Origin: Kangsaoukella pontilimi
Lineage (GTDB): Bacteria; Pseudomonadota; Alphaproteobacteria; Rhodobacterales; Rhodobacteraceae
Reading direction: 5' to 3'
DNA length: 64,000 bases
Assembly (NCBI RefSeq): GCF_009830125.1
Contig: NZ_WUPT01000002.1
Coordinates: forward strand, 682,001-746,000
Position 1 is the stretch's first letter; every line of letters begins with the position of its first letter. Under the pieces are notes generated by a model that had not been told where the DNA came from, did not search any database, and saw only the letters and a list, made by a program, of their open reading frames with translations. The translations under genes and the position numbers were made by a program. Below are positions 8,226 through 17,104 of the stretch, piece by piece.

Positions 8226-8930
8226 TCAGGCGTCCTCTCGCGACCTCACGGTCCGCTGCTCGATCCTTTTCTCGTGCTCGCCCTGGATGATGCGATGCAC
8301 GTAAATGCCGGGCAGGTGGATGTGATCGGGGTCGAGCGACCCGCGCGGGACGATTTCCTCGACTTCGGCCACACAGACCTTGCCGCACATCGCCGCCGGC
8401 GGATTGAAGTTTCGGGCGGTCTTCCGGAAGACGAGGTTGCCGGTGTCGTCGGCCTTCCACGCCTTGACGATCGACAGGTCGGCGAAGATCCCGCGCTCGA
8501 GAATGTAATCCTCACCGTCGAAAGTTCTCACTTCCTTGCCGTCGGCGATCACGGTGCCCACGCCGGTCTTGGTGTAGAAACCGGGAATGCCGCAGCCACC
8601 CGCGCGCATCCGCTCGGCCAGCGTGCCCTGCGGGTTGAATTCTAGCTCAAGCTCGCCGGACAGGTACTGCCGCATGAACTCGGCGTTTTCGCCCACATAG
8701 GACGACAGCATCTTCTTGATCTGCTTGGTATCCAGAAGCTTGCCCAGTCCGAACCCGTCCACGCCGCAATTATTCGATGCGATGGTCAGGTTCTTCACGC
8801 CCGCCTCGACGATGGCGTCGATCAGTAGCTCGGGAATGCCGCAAAGGCCGAAGCCGCCGGCTGCGATGAACATGTCGTCGCGCAAGAGACCGTCCAGAGC
8901 CTCGGCTGCACTGGAATAGACTTTTTTCAT
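8226..8930 (-). CDS. scoA: 3-oxoacid CoA-transferase subunit A
   Basis: A 234-residue alpha subunit with '[19 protein letters not shown]', '[14 protein letters not shown]' and '[13 protein letters not shown]'. First gene of the operon; GGGGAG precedes the ATG, and a longer upstream reading is rejected because it crosses this site. Forms the heteromeric SCOT-type enzyme with ScoB for ketone-body or 3-oxoacid activation. The LOV kinase follows after a single base. Confidence 0.93.
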   Translation of the reverse strand: MKKVYSSAAEALDGLLRDDMFIAAGGFGLCGIPELLIDAIVEAGVKNLTIASNNCGVDGFGLGKLLDTKQIKKMLSSYVGENAEFMRQYLSGELELEFNPQGTLAERMRAGGCGIPGFYTKTGVGTVIADGKEVRTFDGEDYILERGIFADLSIVKAWKADDTGNLVFRKTARNFNPPAAMCGKVCVAEVEEIVPRGSLDPDHIHLPGIYVHRIIQGEHEKRIEQRTVRSREDA

Positions 8931-9069
8931 GGATTGCCGCTCCCCTAACAGGTTCCCGGAGTTTCTCGCCCGTGGAGCGGGGGGAGTCAATCGCCGCAGC
9001 GCGGCGACACGAAAGCGAAACCCTGATAGTCTGACCGAGCTCCATGCGCAGTTGCTAGAGGAAAACACG

Positions 9070-9528
9070 ATGCCTATGCCCTGGGCCTATCGACATGCGA
9101 CGCGGGATTTCCGCGCCTTTCTCGACGATCTCAAATCGCGCGCCGATCTGGTCTCCGACAATTCGGCCTATACCGTCGTGGACGCCGTTTTTCAGGTCTT
9201 CCGGCGCCGGCTCACGGTTCAGGAGGGGCTTGCCTTCGCAAGTATCCTTCCGGCCGTTCTGTCCGCCATCTTCACGCGGAACTGGGCGCCGGTGGCCGAT
9301 CCCGCCCCTTTTGCCGACATTCAGGACATGAACGCGGAAGCGCGGCAGGTGCGGCGCGATCACAACCTGACCCCCGAGAATGCAATAGAAGTGGTAGCTT
9401 GGTGCCTCTGGCGGCACGTAAACCACCGTGAACTCAAGCTGGCGCTTTCCAAGCTGCCACCCGAGGCCCGGGCGTTTTGGGAGGTTCCGAACGCCGATCC
9501 TGCCGACCTCGCGCAGCGCCTCTACTGA
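9070..9528 (+). CDS. DUF2267 protein
   Basis: A 152-residue alpha-helical protein. '[29 protein letters not shown]' style helix pairs match DUF2267, a small duplicated-helix family of unknown function. GAGGAA precedes the chosen ATG. It stands alone, divergent from scoA and convergent with the L,D-transpeptidase. No catalytic motif is visible. Confidence 0.75.
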   Translation: MPMPWAYRHATRDFRAFLDDLKSRADLVSDNSAYTVVDAVFQVFRRRLTVQEGLAFASILPAVLSAIFTRNWAPVADPAPFADIQDMNAEARQVRRDHNLTPENAIEVVAWCLWRHVNHRELKLALSKLPPEARAFWEVPNADPADLAQRLY

Positions 9529-9550
9529 GCGCGGTCGTGCCGCGTCCGGA

Positions 9551-10102
9551 TCAGATTACCCGGACCTGGCAGCCGACCGGGGTGATCGAGAACAGCTCGG
9601 CGATTTGCGGGTTGTAAAGACCGATGCAGCCGTCCGAACTCCGGCGTCCGATCTTTCGCGTGTCGTGGGTGCCGTGGATGATATAGGCGGGCCAGCCGAG
9701 ATACATCGCGTGGGTGCCAAGTGGATTCTCCGGGCCCGGCGGCATGTATTCCGGCCAGTCCGGGTAGCGCTCGCGCTGGGATGGCGTCGTCGTCCAGTCC
9801 GGGCCGACCTTCTTGCGGACAACCTCGGTATAGCCGCGCTTGGTCAACTCGTCCGTTTTCGGCACAGAGGTCGCGTAGACGCGATAATCGCTTCCGTCGG
9901 CGCTCCAGTAATGCAGCGCGCGCGATATCGTGTCGGCCACGATAGCGCCGGTGCCGAGGCTCTGGAAATGATCGCGCCAGTCCTGGGCGGTGAAACTCGA
10001 CGCGTTGCGCGAGGCGCTTTCGGCCCGGACAAGCGTTGGCGCCGCCAATGCGGCCGCACCGGTTGCCAGAAACCGGCGGCGCGATTGTTTGGGGAAGGTC
10101 AT
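9551..10102 (-). CDS. Tat-exported L,D-transpeptidase (YkuD)
   Basis: A 183-residue protein with a twin-arginine signal ('SRRRFLATGAAALAAP', cut near Ala-Glu) and a YkuD domain: 'YIIHGTHDTRKIG' and the catalytic Cys in 'SSDGCIGLYN'. It makes 3-3 peptidoglycan cross-links or attaches proteins to the wall in the periplasm. A MarR-like gene of the LdtR type, whose family can control L,D-transpeptidases in Rhizobiales, lies 30 kb away in this window; a regulatory link is only a possibility. Confidence 0.9.
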   Translation of the reverse strand: MTFPKQSRRRFLATGAAALAAPTLVRAESASRNASSFTAQDWRDHFQSLGTGAIVADTISRALHYWSADGSDYRVYATSVPKTDELTKRGYTEVVRKKVGPDWTTTPSQRERYPDWPEYMPPGPENPLGTHAMYLGWPAYIIHGTHDTRKIGRRSSDGCIGLYNPQIAELFSITPVGCQVRVI

Positions 10103-10160
10103 CGACTGCTCTTTCGTTTTTCGGTGCCCATTCGGACTTGGCGTGACCCTGACGCCTTTC

Positions 10161-10198
10161 GCCCGGTTTTCTCAAGTCACATCTTATTGAGACCGGGC
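10161..10198. other. Long interrupted inverted repeat between topA and the L,D-transpeptidase
   Basis: GCCCGGT and ACCGGGC at the ends enclose CTCAA and TTGAG, giving a 12-bp two-part stem with a 3-base bulge and an 11-base apex. No T-run follows on either strand. It sits 15 bases past the topA stop and 59 bases before the L,D-transpeptidase start, so it may end the topA transcript or lie in the leader of the next gene. Confidence 0.45.
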
Positions 10199-10212
10199 CC
10201 TATCGGCGGCGG

Positions 10213-12744
10213 TCAGCTGGCCTTTTTCCGGCGCCCGCCCTTTTTCTTGCCGGCCTTCTCGGCGATCAGCTCGACCGCCTGCTCCATGGTCAGGCTTTCG
10301 GGGTCGGTGTCCTTGGGGAGGGTCGCATTGACCTTTTCCCATTTCACGTAGGGCCCGTATTTGCCGTCCATGATCGCGACCGGGCCGCCATCGGGATGGT
10401 CGCCCAGTTCCTTCAGCGTCTTCGCGGCGCGACCGCGTCCGCGGGACGCAGCCTTTTCGTCGATCAGCTGAACGGCGCGGTTCATGCCGATTTCCCAGAC
10501 ATCCTCGATGGACTCGAGATTGGCGTTCACGCCGCCCTTGTGCGAGGTCGACTCGGCGTATTTCAGATATGGACCATAGCGGCCGATATTGGCCCAGATC
10601 GGGACGCCGTCATTGGGATGCTCTCCGACCTTGCGGGGCAGTTCCAGAAGCTTGATCGCCTGCTCGATTGTCACCTCTTCGGGTGCCCAGCCGTCGGGGA
10701 CGGACTGGCGCGGCGGTTTCTTGTTGTCGTCGGTCACCTCGCCCCGCTGGACGTAAGGCCCGAAGCGGCCCTTGTGGACCCAGATCTGGTCGCCCGCATC
10801 CTCGCCCAGAAGCTTGCCCTCGGGCGGGATCGCGCTTTCCGGCTCGGCGCCCGGAGGGCCGAAGGCGCGGGTGTACTTGCAGTCCGGATAACGCGAGCAG
10901 CCGATGAACGCCCCGCCCGAGCGCGCGGTCCGCATCGACAGACGCCCCTCGCCGCAGTTCGGGCAAAGGCGCGGGTCGGAGCCATCCTCGGTCGGCGGGA
11001 AGAGATGCGGTTCCAGCACCTCGTTGATCTTTTCCAGAACGTCGGTGATCCGAAGTTCGCTCGTCTCCTCGATCGCGGCCTTGAAGTCGCGCCAGAAGCG
11101 GGCCAGCACCTCCTGCCAGTCCCGCTCGCCCGACGTGATGTCGTCGAGCTCGTCTTCCAGCTTAGCCGTGAAATCGTAGCCCACGTAGCGGCGGAAATAG
11201 TTGACGAGGAAGGCCGTCACCAGCCGCCCCTTGTCCTCGGGGAAAAGCCGGTTCTTGTCCTTGGTCACATAGCCCCGGTCCTGAATCGTCGTGACGATCG
11301 AGGCATAGGTGGACGGCCGCCCGATCCCGAGTTCCTCCATCCGCTTGACCAGTGTCGCTTCGGTATAGCGGGGCGGCGGCTGAGTGAAATGCTGGTCGGG
11401 CGTGATCGCGCCCTTGGTCATCCGGTCGCCTTCCGACATCTGCGGCAGGCGCTTGTCGTCTTCGTCCACGACATCGTCGCGGCCTTCCTCGTAGACCCGC
11501 ATGAACCCGTCGAAGAGCACGACCTGACCCGTCGCGCGCAGCACCACCTGACCGTCGGCGGAGGCGATATCCACCGTCGTCCGCTCCATTCTGGCCGAGG
11601 CCATCTGGCTCGCCAGCGTCCGCTTCCAGATCAGGTCATAGAGCTTGGCCTGATCGCCGTCGCGCAGGGACAGGCTGTCCACATCCGCCGTCATGTCCGT
11701 GGGGCGGATACATTCATGCGCTTCCTGCGCGTTCTTGGCCTTGTTCTTGTAGACCCGCGCCTCGCCCGGCAGGTAATCCGCATTGTAGCGGTTCTTGATC
11801 GCGTCGCGGGCGGCCGCCACGGCCTCGGGCGCCATGTCGATGCCGTCGGTCCGCATATAGGTAATGTGTCCCGCCTCGTAGAGGCGCTGCGCGATCTGCA
11901 TGGTCTGGCGCGCGCCGAAGCCGAACTTGCGGCTGGCTTCCTGTTGAAGCGTCGAGGTCATGAAGGGCGGGGACGGGTTTCGCGTGGCAGGCTTGGCCTC
12001 GACCGACGACACGGTAAGGTCACGGCTTTCGATCGCCCGCACGGCCAGCTCGGCGGCGGTTTCGTTCGGGATGTCGAACTTGTCCAGCTTGTCGCCGCCA
12101 AGCACTGTGAGACGCGCCTCGACCTCTTGCCCGCGGGGCGTGGTCAGCGCGGCCTTCACCGTCCAGTATTCCTGCGCGTTGAAGGCCTCGATCTCCATCT
12201 CGCGCTCGACGATCAGGCGGAGGCAGACCGACTGCACACGGCCCGCCGAGCGCGCGCCCGGCAGTTTCCGCCAGAGAACCGGCGACAGATTGAAGCCCAC
12301 GAGGTAATCCAGCGCCCGCCGGGCGAGATAGGCCTCGACCAGATCGCGGTCGACCTGGCGCGGGTTCTTCATCGCCTCGGTGACGGCGCTCTTGGTGATC
12401 GCGTTGAAGACGACACGGCTGACGGGCGTGTCCGCCTTCAGCGCCTTTCGGTTCCTCAGCGTTTCTTCCAGGTGCCACGAAATCGCTTCGCCCTCGCGGT
12501 CGGGGTCGGTGGCGAGGATCAGAGCCGGGTCGTCCTTCAGCGCGTCGGCAATGGCCTTCACATGCTTTTTCGAGTCGCTCGCGACCTCCCATTTCATGTC
12601 GAATCCGTGGTCGGGATCGACAGAACCGTCCTTGGGCGGCAGGTCGCGCACATGTCCGTAGCTTGCCAGAACGGTGTAGTCAGAGCCGAGATACTTGTTG
12701 ATTGTCTTGGCCTTGGCCGGCGATTCGACAACGACAACTGGCAT
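10213..12744 (-). CDS. topA: DNA topoisomerase I
   Basis: An 843-residue type IA topoisomerase that relaxes negative supercoils. 'VVVESPAKAKTI' (TOPRIM) opens the protein, 'ITYMRTDG' holds the active-site Tyr, one Cys4 zinc ribbon ('CPNCGEGRLSMRTARSG...CSRYPDC') follows the core, and three 'GPYV/GPYL' C-terminal repeats and a Lys-rich tail end it. The start is the ATG giving MPVVVVE, with AAAGGG before it, not the ATG seven codons upstream. Downstream of dprA on the same strand, as in many alphaproteobacteria. Confidence 0.97.
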   Translation of the reverse strand: MPVVVVESPAKAKTINKYLGSDYTVLASYGHVRDLPPKDGSVDPDHGFDMKWEVASDSKKHVKAIADALKDDPALILATDPDREGEAISWHLEETLRNRKALKADTPVSRVVFNAITKSAVTEAMKNPRQVDRDLVEAYLARRALDYLVGFNLSPVLWRKLPGARSAGRVQSVCLRLIVEREMEIEAFNAQEYWTVKAALTTPRGQEVEARLTVLGGDKLDKFDIPNETAAELAVRAIESRDLTVSSVEAKPATRNPSPPFMTSTLQQEASRKFGFGARQTMQIAQRLYEAGHITYMRTDGIDMAPEAVAAARDAIKNRYNADYLPGEARVYKNKAKNAQEAHECIRPTDMTADVDSLSLRDGDQAKLYDLIWKRTLASQMASARMERTTVDIASADGQVVLRATGQVVLFDGFMRVYEEGRDDVVDEDDKRLPQMSEGDRMTKGAITPDQHFTQPPPRYTEATLVKRMEELGIGRPSTYASIVTTIQDRGYVTKDKNRLFPEDKGRLVTAFLVNYFRRYVGYDFTAKLEDELDDITSGERDWQEVLARFWRDFKAAIEETSELRITDVLEKINEVLEPHLFPPTEDGSDPRLCPNCGEGRLSMRTARSGGAFIGCSRYPDCKYTRAFGPPGAEPESAIPPEGKLLGEDAGDQIWVHKGRFGPYVQRGEVTDDNKKPPRQSVPDGWAPEEVTIEQAIKLLELPRKVGEHPNDGVPIWANIGRYGPYLKYAESTSHKGGVNANLESIEDVWEIGMNRAVQLIDEKAASRGRGRAAKTLKELGDHPDGGPVAIMDGKYGPYVKWEKVNATLPKDTDPESLTMEQAVELIAEKAGKKKGGRRKKAS

Positions 12745-12843
12745 GAAAACCCTTTCGGAAAGCACCGGACTATAGCGGCGCTACATGTGGGATGGCGCGT
12801 AGCCTTGTCAACGGGGCGCAGAATTCGGTGCCGGCCCTGTGGC

Positions 12844-13971
12844 TCAGGACACGCGCGACACCATCCCGCCCGCGCCTCGCACGACCTGCCCGTCGATCTC
12901 GAGATCCGTGAGTGCGGCTGCGATACTGGCCGGTGGCGCGGCAAGGTCGCGGATTATCATGTCATCCGGCACGGGGCTTGGCCCGAGCCGGTCCAGAATC
13001 TGCTTGTGAAGGTCGATGAAGGGCAGGCTGGTCTGGGCTGGCGCGGCGGTTTTCTCCGCCTCTGCCGTTGTGACGGTGCCAGGATGGGCCAGCGCTTCGA
13101 TCACGTCTTCCGCCGACCGCACCAGAACGGCACCGTCCCGGATCAGCATATTGCAGCCAGATGCCCGCGCGTCGAAGGGGTGACCGGGAACCGCCAGTAC
13201 ATCGCGCCCCTGGTCGAGCGCGGTCCGCGCGGTGATAAGACTGCCGGATTTCGCCGCCGCCTCCACGACGACCACGGCGCGCGACAGACCGGAGACGATG
13301 CGGTTCCGCCGGGGGAAGTGCCGCGCCTGCGGTGTCGTGCCGGGGGGCATTTCGCTGACGCGCCAGCCCTTGTCCTGAATCTCCTGCGCAAGAACGGCGT
13401 TTTCGGCGGGGTAGACCACATCGACGCCGCCCGCCATCACCGCGATGGTGCCTGTATCGAGACTTGCCAGATGGGCGGCTGTGTCGACGCCGCGTGCAAG
13501 ACCCGAGGCGACGGCGATGCCCTCCGCGCCCAGACCAGCCGCCAGCCGCCGCGCCATGCGCGTGCCGAGGGAGGAGGCATTCCGCGCGCCGACAATCGCG
13601 ACCGCATCCACGGGTAAGGGACCGTTACCCAGCACCCAGAGAAACGGAGGCGGGTCGGGGATATCGGCCAGCAGGGGCGGATAGTCAGGGCTGCCGAAGG
13701 CCACAAGCCGTGCGCCCGCAAGGCGGCCCTGATCGAGTTCGCGCCGGGCGGCGTCCAACGAGGCTGGTGAGTAGTTCTCGACACCCGCGTCCGCGGCGAT
13801 CCCAGGCAGGGCCGCAAGCGCGGCAGCGGCGCTTTCGTATTCCTGCATCAATCGGAAGAAGGTCGAAACGCCGACGCGGCGTGATCGCAAGAGGCGGAGC
13901 CAGTCTAGCCACTCTTCCTCTGTGAGGGGTGGGGTGAGAGGGTGGGTGGAAGGGGATAAATCCTTGGCCAT
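12844..13971 (-). CDS. dprA: DNA-processing protein DprA
   Basis: A 375-residue protein with an N-terminal helical (SAM-like) region, the Rossmann-like DprA core ('AIVGARNASSLGTRMA', 'ASGLARGVDTAAH', 'PPGTTPQARHFPRRNRI') and a C-terminal winged helix. It binds incoming single-stranded DNA and loads RecA during transformation. Directly upstream of topA. The tandem 72-bp repeat lies in its upstream region, so it may be in the dprA leader. Confidence 0.95.
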   Translation of the reverse strand: MAKDLSPSTHPLTPPLTEEEWLDWLRLLRSRRVGVSTFFRLMQEYESAAAALAALPGIAADAGVENYSPASLDAARRELDQGRLAGARLVAFGSPDYPPLLADIPDPPPFLWVLGNGPLPVDAVAIVGARNASSLGTRMARRLAAGLGAEGIAVASGLARGVDTAAHLASLDTGTIAVMAGGVDVVYPAENAVLAQEIQDKGWRVSEMPPGTTPQARHFPRRNRIVSGLSRAVVVVEAAAKSGSLITARTALDQGRDVLAVPGHPFDARASGCNMLIRDGAVLVRSAEDVIEALAHPGTVTTAEAEKTAAPAQTSLPFIDLHKQILDRLGPSPVPDDMIIRDLAAPPASIAAALTDLEIDGQVVRGAGGMVSRVS

Positions 13972-14070
13972 CCTGTCTCCGTCTCTTGCTGATCCTCTTC
14001 TGACAGGAAGCGGTTAACGGGGAATTAATCTCAAATTTTCCTGACCTCGCTATTTTGGGGGAGGATCGCG

Positions 14071-14333
14071 GATCACGAAAAAGTCCAGTGGACTTTTGCG
14101 CCGCGATCCTGCCCGAGGGCGCAAGCCCGAGTGGCCCAAGCGGATCACGAAAAAGTCCAGTGGACTTTTGCGCCGCGATCCTGCCCGAGGGCGCAAGTTC
14201 GAGTGGCCGAAGCGGATCACGGAAAGGTCCGGTGGACTTTTGCGCCGCGATCCTGCCCGAGGGCGCAAGTTCGAGTGGCCGAAGCGGATCACGGAAAGGT
14301 CCGGTGGACCTTACCGCTGCGATCCTGCGCGCG
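14071..14333. repeat. Tandem 72-bp repeat, three full units and one partial
   Basis: Units start at 14071, 14143, 14215 and 14287, exactly 72 bp apart; the fourth breaks down after about 47 bp. Each carries a palindrome (unit 1: 14079-14097, AAAAGTCCA-G-TGGACTTTT) and a second stem TTGCGCC/GGCGCAA. Units 1-2 have AAGTCC/GGACTT, unit 3 AAGGTCC/GGACTTT, unit 4 AAGGTCC/GGACCTT: changes on one arm are matched, or wobble-paired, on the other. It lies upstream of dprA and downstream of the J-domain gene terminator. Confidence 0.95.
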
Positions 14334-14364
14334 AAAAAAAAGGGCGCCGGATGAACCGGCGCCC
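14334..14364 (-). terminator. Rho-independent terminator of the J-domain gene
   Basis: On the minus strand a perfect 9-bp stem (GGGCGCCGG / CCGGCGCCC, loop of 5) is followed by eight T residues. It lies 60 bases beyond the stop of the J-domain protein gene. Confidence 0.92.
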
Positions 14365-14423
14365 ATGACAGGTCTGAAACAGCCACCCTGGGTAATGTAT
14401 GCCCCCTGGAACAGTAAGACTTG

Positions 14424-15191
14424 CTATGCGGGAATACGGGCCTCTGCGGCCGCCGATTTGGGCCATGTCGCCATACCGAAATGCACCCGGACGCTTTTCG
14501 CGCCGGGAAAGGACTCGGCCAGAGTGCCGGGCGCGACGACATGGGTGCCGATCCCGGATTTATCGGACTTGAAGCGGACGATGGCGGGAAGAGCCTTTCG
14601 CGGGTCGGTGAAGACGCCCGTCGGAACCGCGACGCGGTTTACCCCCTCGGCGATCAACTCACCAACCATGTAGGAGATCCTGCGCCCGCTCTGGCGCACC
14701 GCGTAGGGCAGGTGGTTCGTTTGCGGCACGAAGGGCGCATCGGATGCCTTGATCACGTCGAGAATACTGGCACGAAGCGAGGCCTCGCCATCATCGGTTT
14801 CCGCCAAGCAGTCGATCTCATCCAGCATCTTGCGGCATTCAGAGGCATGAGCCTGATCCAGATCGGTGATCCGCGAGGACATCGCTGTCCGCATGGGACG
14901 GGGCGCGACGCGATCCTCGGAAGAATATTCGGACCGGATATTGGTGTCCCCCATGTCGGCTGGCGCCTGCCGCTTCAGATCAGCCGAGGAAAACCCGGCG
15001 TCGTCCTTCAGTATGGCATAGGCATCCCGAACTTTGTGGAACAGGTCTTCCGATCCGCTCGCGCGGTCCGGGTGATTGTCGAAAATCAGCTGCTTATAGG
15101 CCGCGCGGATCTCTTCCGCATTCGGATGACCGCTCAGGCCAAGCGTCCTGAGGGCGTGGGCACGCGCCTGTGCTTTCTCAAAAAAATTCAT
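14424..15191 (-). CDS. J-domain protein
   Basis: A 255-residue protein with an N-terminal J domain (about residues 1-70) including the HPD motif in 'IFDNHPDRASG', so it should stimulate a DnaK-type ATPase. The rest has no zinc finger or DnaJ C-terminal domain and was not recognised. The start is the ATG of MNFFEKAQ with AAAGAG before it. A strong terminator follows, so it is likely a single-gene transcript. Confidence 0.8.
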   Translation of the reverse strand: MNFFEKAQARAHALRTLGLSGHPNAEEIRAAYKQLIFDNHPDRASGSEDLFHKVRDAYAILKDDAGFSSADLKRQAPADMGDTNIRSEYSSEDRVAPRPMRTAMSSRITDLDQAHASECRKMLDEIDCLAETDDGEASLRASILDVIKASDAPFVPQTNHLPYAVRQSGRRISYMVGELIAEGVNRVAVPTGVFTDPRKALPAIVRFKSDKSGIGTHVVAPGTLAESFPGAKSVRVHFGMATWPKSAAAEARIPA

Positions 15192-15365
15192 ATCAACACA
15201 CTCTTTACCAAGGGCTCCGCCGCTCCGGGGATCGGTAATGTTCCCCAAGGCGATGCCAACCGCTTACGTTTGCGTCAAAAACCGACGCAGGTTGATCTAA
15301 CACCTAAAATGCGTAGCGAATTTGACGAAACTTGGATTTTTCGGGGTACTTTCGCGGCGCGGTTG

Positions 15366-15845
15366 TTATTCGAGCGTCTTGCGAAAGACGGCAACGGACA
15401 GGGGAAAGCCGCCGGCCTCGATCTCGACGGTCTGGATGCTTACCCCGTGGTTCGTCCAGCCCATACGCTCGTAAAAGCGCATGGCGCGCGTGTTCTCGGG
15501 GATGCAAAGCAGGTGCGCGTCGCGAATTCCGGCGGCGGCAAGCCGCGCCTCGCCGTCCTCGATTAGAGTCTGGGCAAGGCCGGTGCCCCGCGCCTTGTCC
15601 GAGACGAAAAGCTGATCGATCTCGTCACCGGTCACCACGCAGAAACCGAGCGGAGCGCCTGACGGCCCGGCGGTCCTGAGCCTGTCGCCGTACCTGGCCA
15701 GTCGGGCTGCAAAGGTCTCGGGGGTGCGGTGGCGGACAAGTTCCGCGGGTACATGCGCGGCGTGCGCCTCATGCCAACCGTCGTGCCAGAGCTTGGCCAG
15801 TGGGCCAAGGTCTGCAGGGTCGGCACGGCGGATCGGCTGGCTCAT
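15366..15845 (-). CDS. GNAT N-acetyltransferase
   Basis: A 159-residue GNAT protein. 'IDQLFVSDKARGTGLAQTLIEDGE' carries the acetyl-CoA pyrophosphate loop, and 'PENTRAMRFYERMGW' is the usual C-terminal motif. Substrate unknown. The start is uncertain: an ATG six codons upstream is also possible and neither has a clear ribosome-binding site. Confidence 0.85.
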   Translation of the reverse strand: MSQPIRRADPADLGPLAKLWHDGWHEAHAAHVPAELVRHRTPETFAARLARYGDRLRTAGPSGAPLGFCVVTGDEIDQLFVSDKARGTGLAQTLIEDGEARLAAAGIRDAHLLCIPENTRAMRFYERMGWTNHGVSIQTVEIEAGGFPLSVAVFRKTLE

Positions 15846-15894
15846 TTGACGGTCTGTTCGCAATGCGGAGGCGGGCTTGATCGCAGTCTTAACA

Positions 15895-15910
15895 TGCCGG
15901 TTGACCGGCA
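15895..15910. promoter_or_regulatory. 16-bp palindrome in the GNAT/lipoprotein divergent region
   Basis: TGCCGGT-TG-ACCGGCA is a perfect inverted repeat with a 2-base centre, too tight for a hairpin but suited to a dimeric regulator. It lies between a divergent GNAT gene and lipoprotein gene. No regulator is identified. Confidence 0.3.
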
Positions 15911-16055
15911 GTGCAAGGCACCTGATGGCAGAGCGAAAATATATGATTTGATATGTATCAAGGGGTGGGAACGTGTTTTCGAAGAGGATTCCTGATGACC
16001 GACACGTGTTCGGACACCTCCGGTAACGGTCGGTCTGCCAAAAGGGGAGGGTGGC

Positions 16056-17090
16056 ATGAGCATTCGGACCGCATTCTGCGCATGTATCGGAGCGGCGGCC
16101 TTGCAGGCCTGCGGGGCTGTGGTGGAGGAGGCGCCGTCAGCACCACCACCGGACCCCGAGCCGTTTCGGACGTCGAGCCAGCTCAGCATCTTCGGATTGA
16201 ATGACAGTTTCGGTGATGGGCTCGGCGTCGGGTCCAGCCTCGCTATTCTCAGGACGTCCGGCGGAAAGAGCATCCATGACACTTTGTCGAACTTTCACTT
16301 CAGTGAAATCTACATCACGGCGGGTGGCTACAATACCACCTCGGAGAGCCAGATCGACCGGATGCGGATACGCGCCGGAACATTCGCGAAGCCGCCATTC
16401 GACTACAATCCGTCCATCAATTTCACCCTCGGAGACAGGATCGACGAGGAAGGCGGCCCGACAGACATCTTCGAAGCCGAGTTGAACGACCTCTATACGA
16501 CCCCTGCACCCGCGCGGGTGATCATCTTCAACACCGATCATGACGCGAACGCCGATCTGGATTTCGCAGCGATCATCTTCTGGGACATCGACTTCGACGG
16601 CTGGGGCTCGTTCGAGCCGTTCGAGATGATCGGCACGACGACGCTTGCGAATCGAGAGTATCTCGAGATGAGGACGGTCGGTTCGGGGATCGTCACGTTC
16701 AACGGCGAGATGAGGGGAATCTACCGGTCGGGCTTCAGCCCCGAGGAGATCGTGTCCGGCATTGCAAGTCTAGATGTGGATTTCTCCAGCAAAACGATGA
16801 GCGGAGATATCGTGGACGTTTCGACCGCAACGTATTCGCTGCAAGATATCGTCCTTGCCGAGACCGATCCATTGGCGCCGAGCTGGAGCGAACCCTATTC
16901 GGGCGCGGCCTATACAGCAGACTACGATCCGAACACCGGGGTGGCCTCGATGCAGGGCCGTTATGACGGGCTCCTTTATCAGGATCTCGGAGGCGATCCG
17001 CTGACGACCGAAAGCAACTACCTTACCGGCAACGTGACGTTGACGGGTGCGGGTGGCGATCTGGTCGGGGGTATCGTGGCGCGGCGTTGA
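16056..17090 (+). CDS. Predicted lipoprotein with possible TbpB-like barrel
   Basis: A 344-residue exported lipoprotein: signal peptide with lipobox 'ALQAC' (Cys19), a Pro-rich linker, then a beta-rich acidic body. The C-terminal 'ASMQGRYDGLLYQ' and 'GNVTLTGAGGDLVGGIVARR' look like the last strands of a small Gly-rich beta barrel, as in transferrin-binding-protein-like surface lipoproteins. No enzyme motif. GGGAGGG precedes the ATG. A Slam-like exporter is encoded 27 kb away. Function unknown. Confidence 0.7.
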   Translation: MSIRTAFCACIGAAALQACGAVVEEAPSAPPPDPEPFRTSSQLSIFGLNDSFGDGLGVGSSLAILRTSGGKSIHDTLSNFHFSEIYITAGGYNTTSESQIDRMRIRAGTFAKPPFDYNPSINFTLGDRIDEEGGPTDIFEAELNDLYTTPAPARVIIFNTDHDANADLDFAAIIFWDIDFDGWGSFEPFEMIGTTTLANREYLEMRTVGSGIVTFNGEMRGIYRSGFSPEEIVSGIASLDVDFSSKTMSGDIVDVSTATYSLQDIVLAETDPLAPSWSEPYSGAAYTADYDPNTGVASMQGRYDGLLYQDLGGDPLTTESNYLTGNVTLTGAGGDLVGGIVARR

Positions 17091-17104
17091 CGGCGTCGCG
17101 CCGG

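Larger units (their letters stand above)
13972..14423. other. 452-bp intergenic region without a gene
   Basis: Contains about 100 bp with no recognised element, then the tandem 72-bp repeat and the terminator of the J-domain gene. Small open frames run through the repeat on both strands only because the unit is a multiple of three; none has a ribosome-binding site. Confidence 0.8.

Noticed and set aside
10396-13617. 1073-codon open frame opposite topA and dprA
   Set aside because: It is antisense to two well-supported genes and is a product of high third-position GC; no domain is seen in its translation.
14071-14333. CRISPR array
   Set aside because: Units are contiguous 72-bp copies without unique spacers, and no cas gene is present.
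14050-14368. Small proteins with a 24-residue repeat encoded in the 72-bp array
   Set aside because: Open on several frames because 72 is a multiple of three; no ribosome-binding site, and the signal is in the DNA hairpin rather than the codons.
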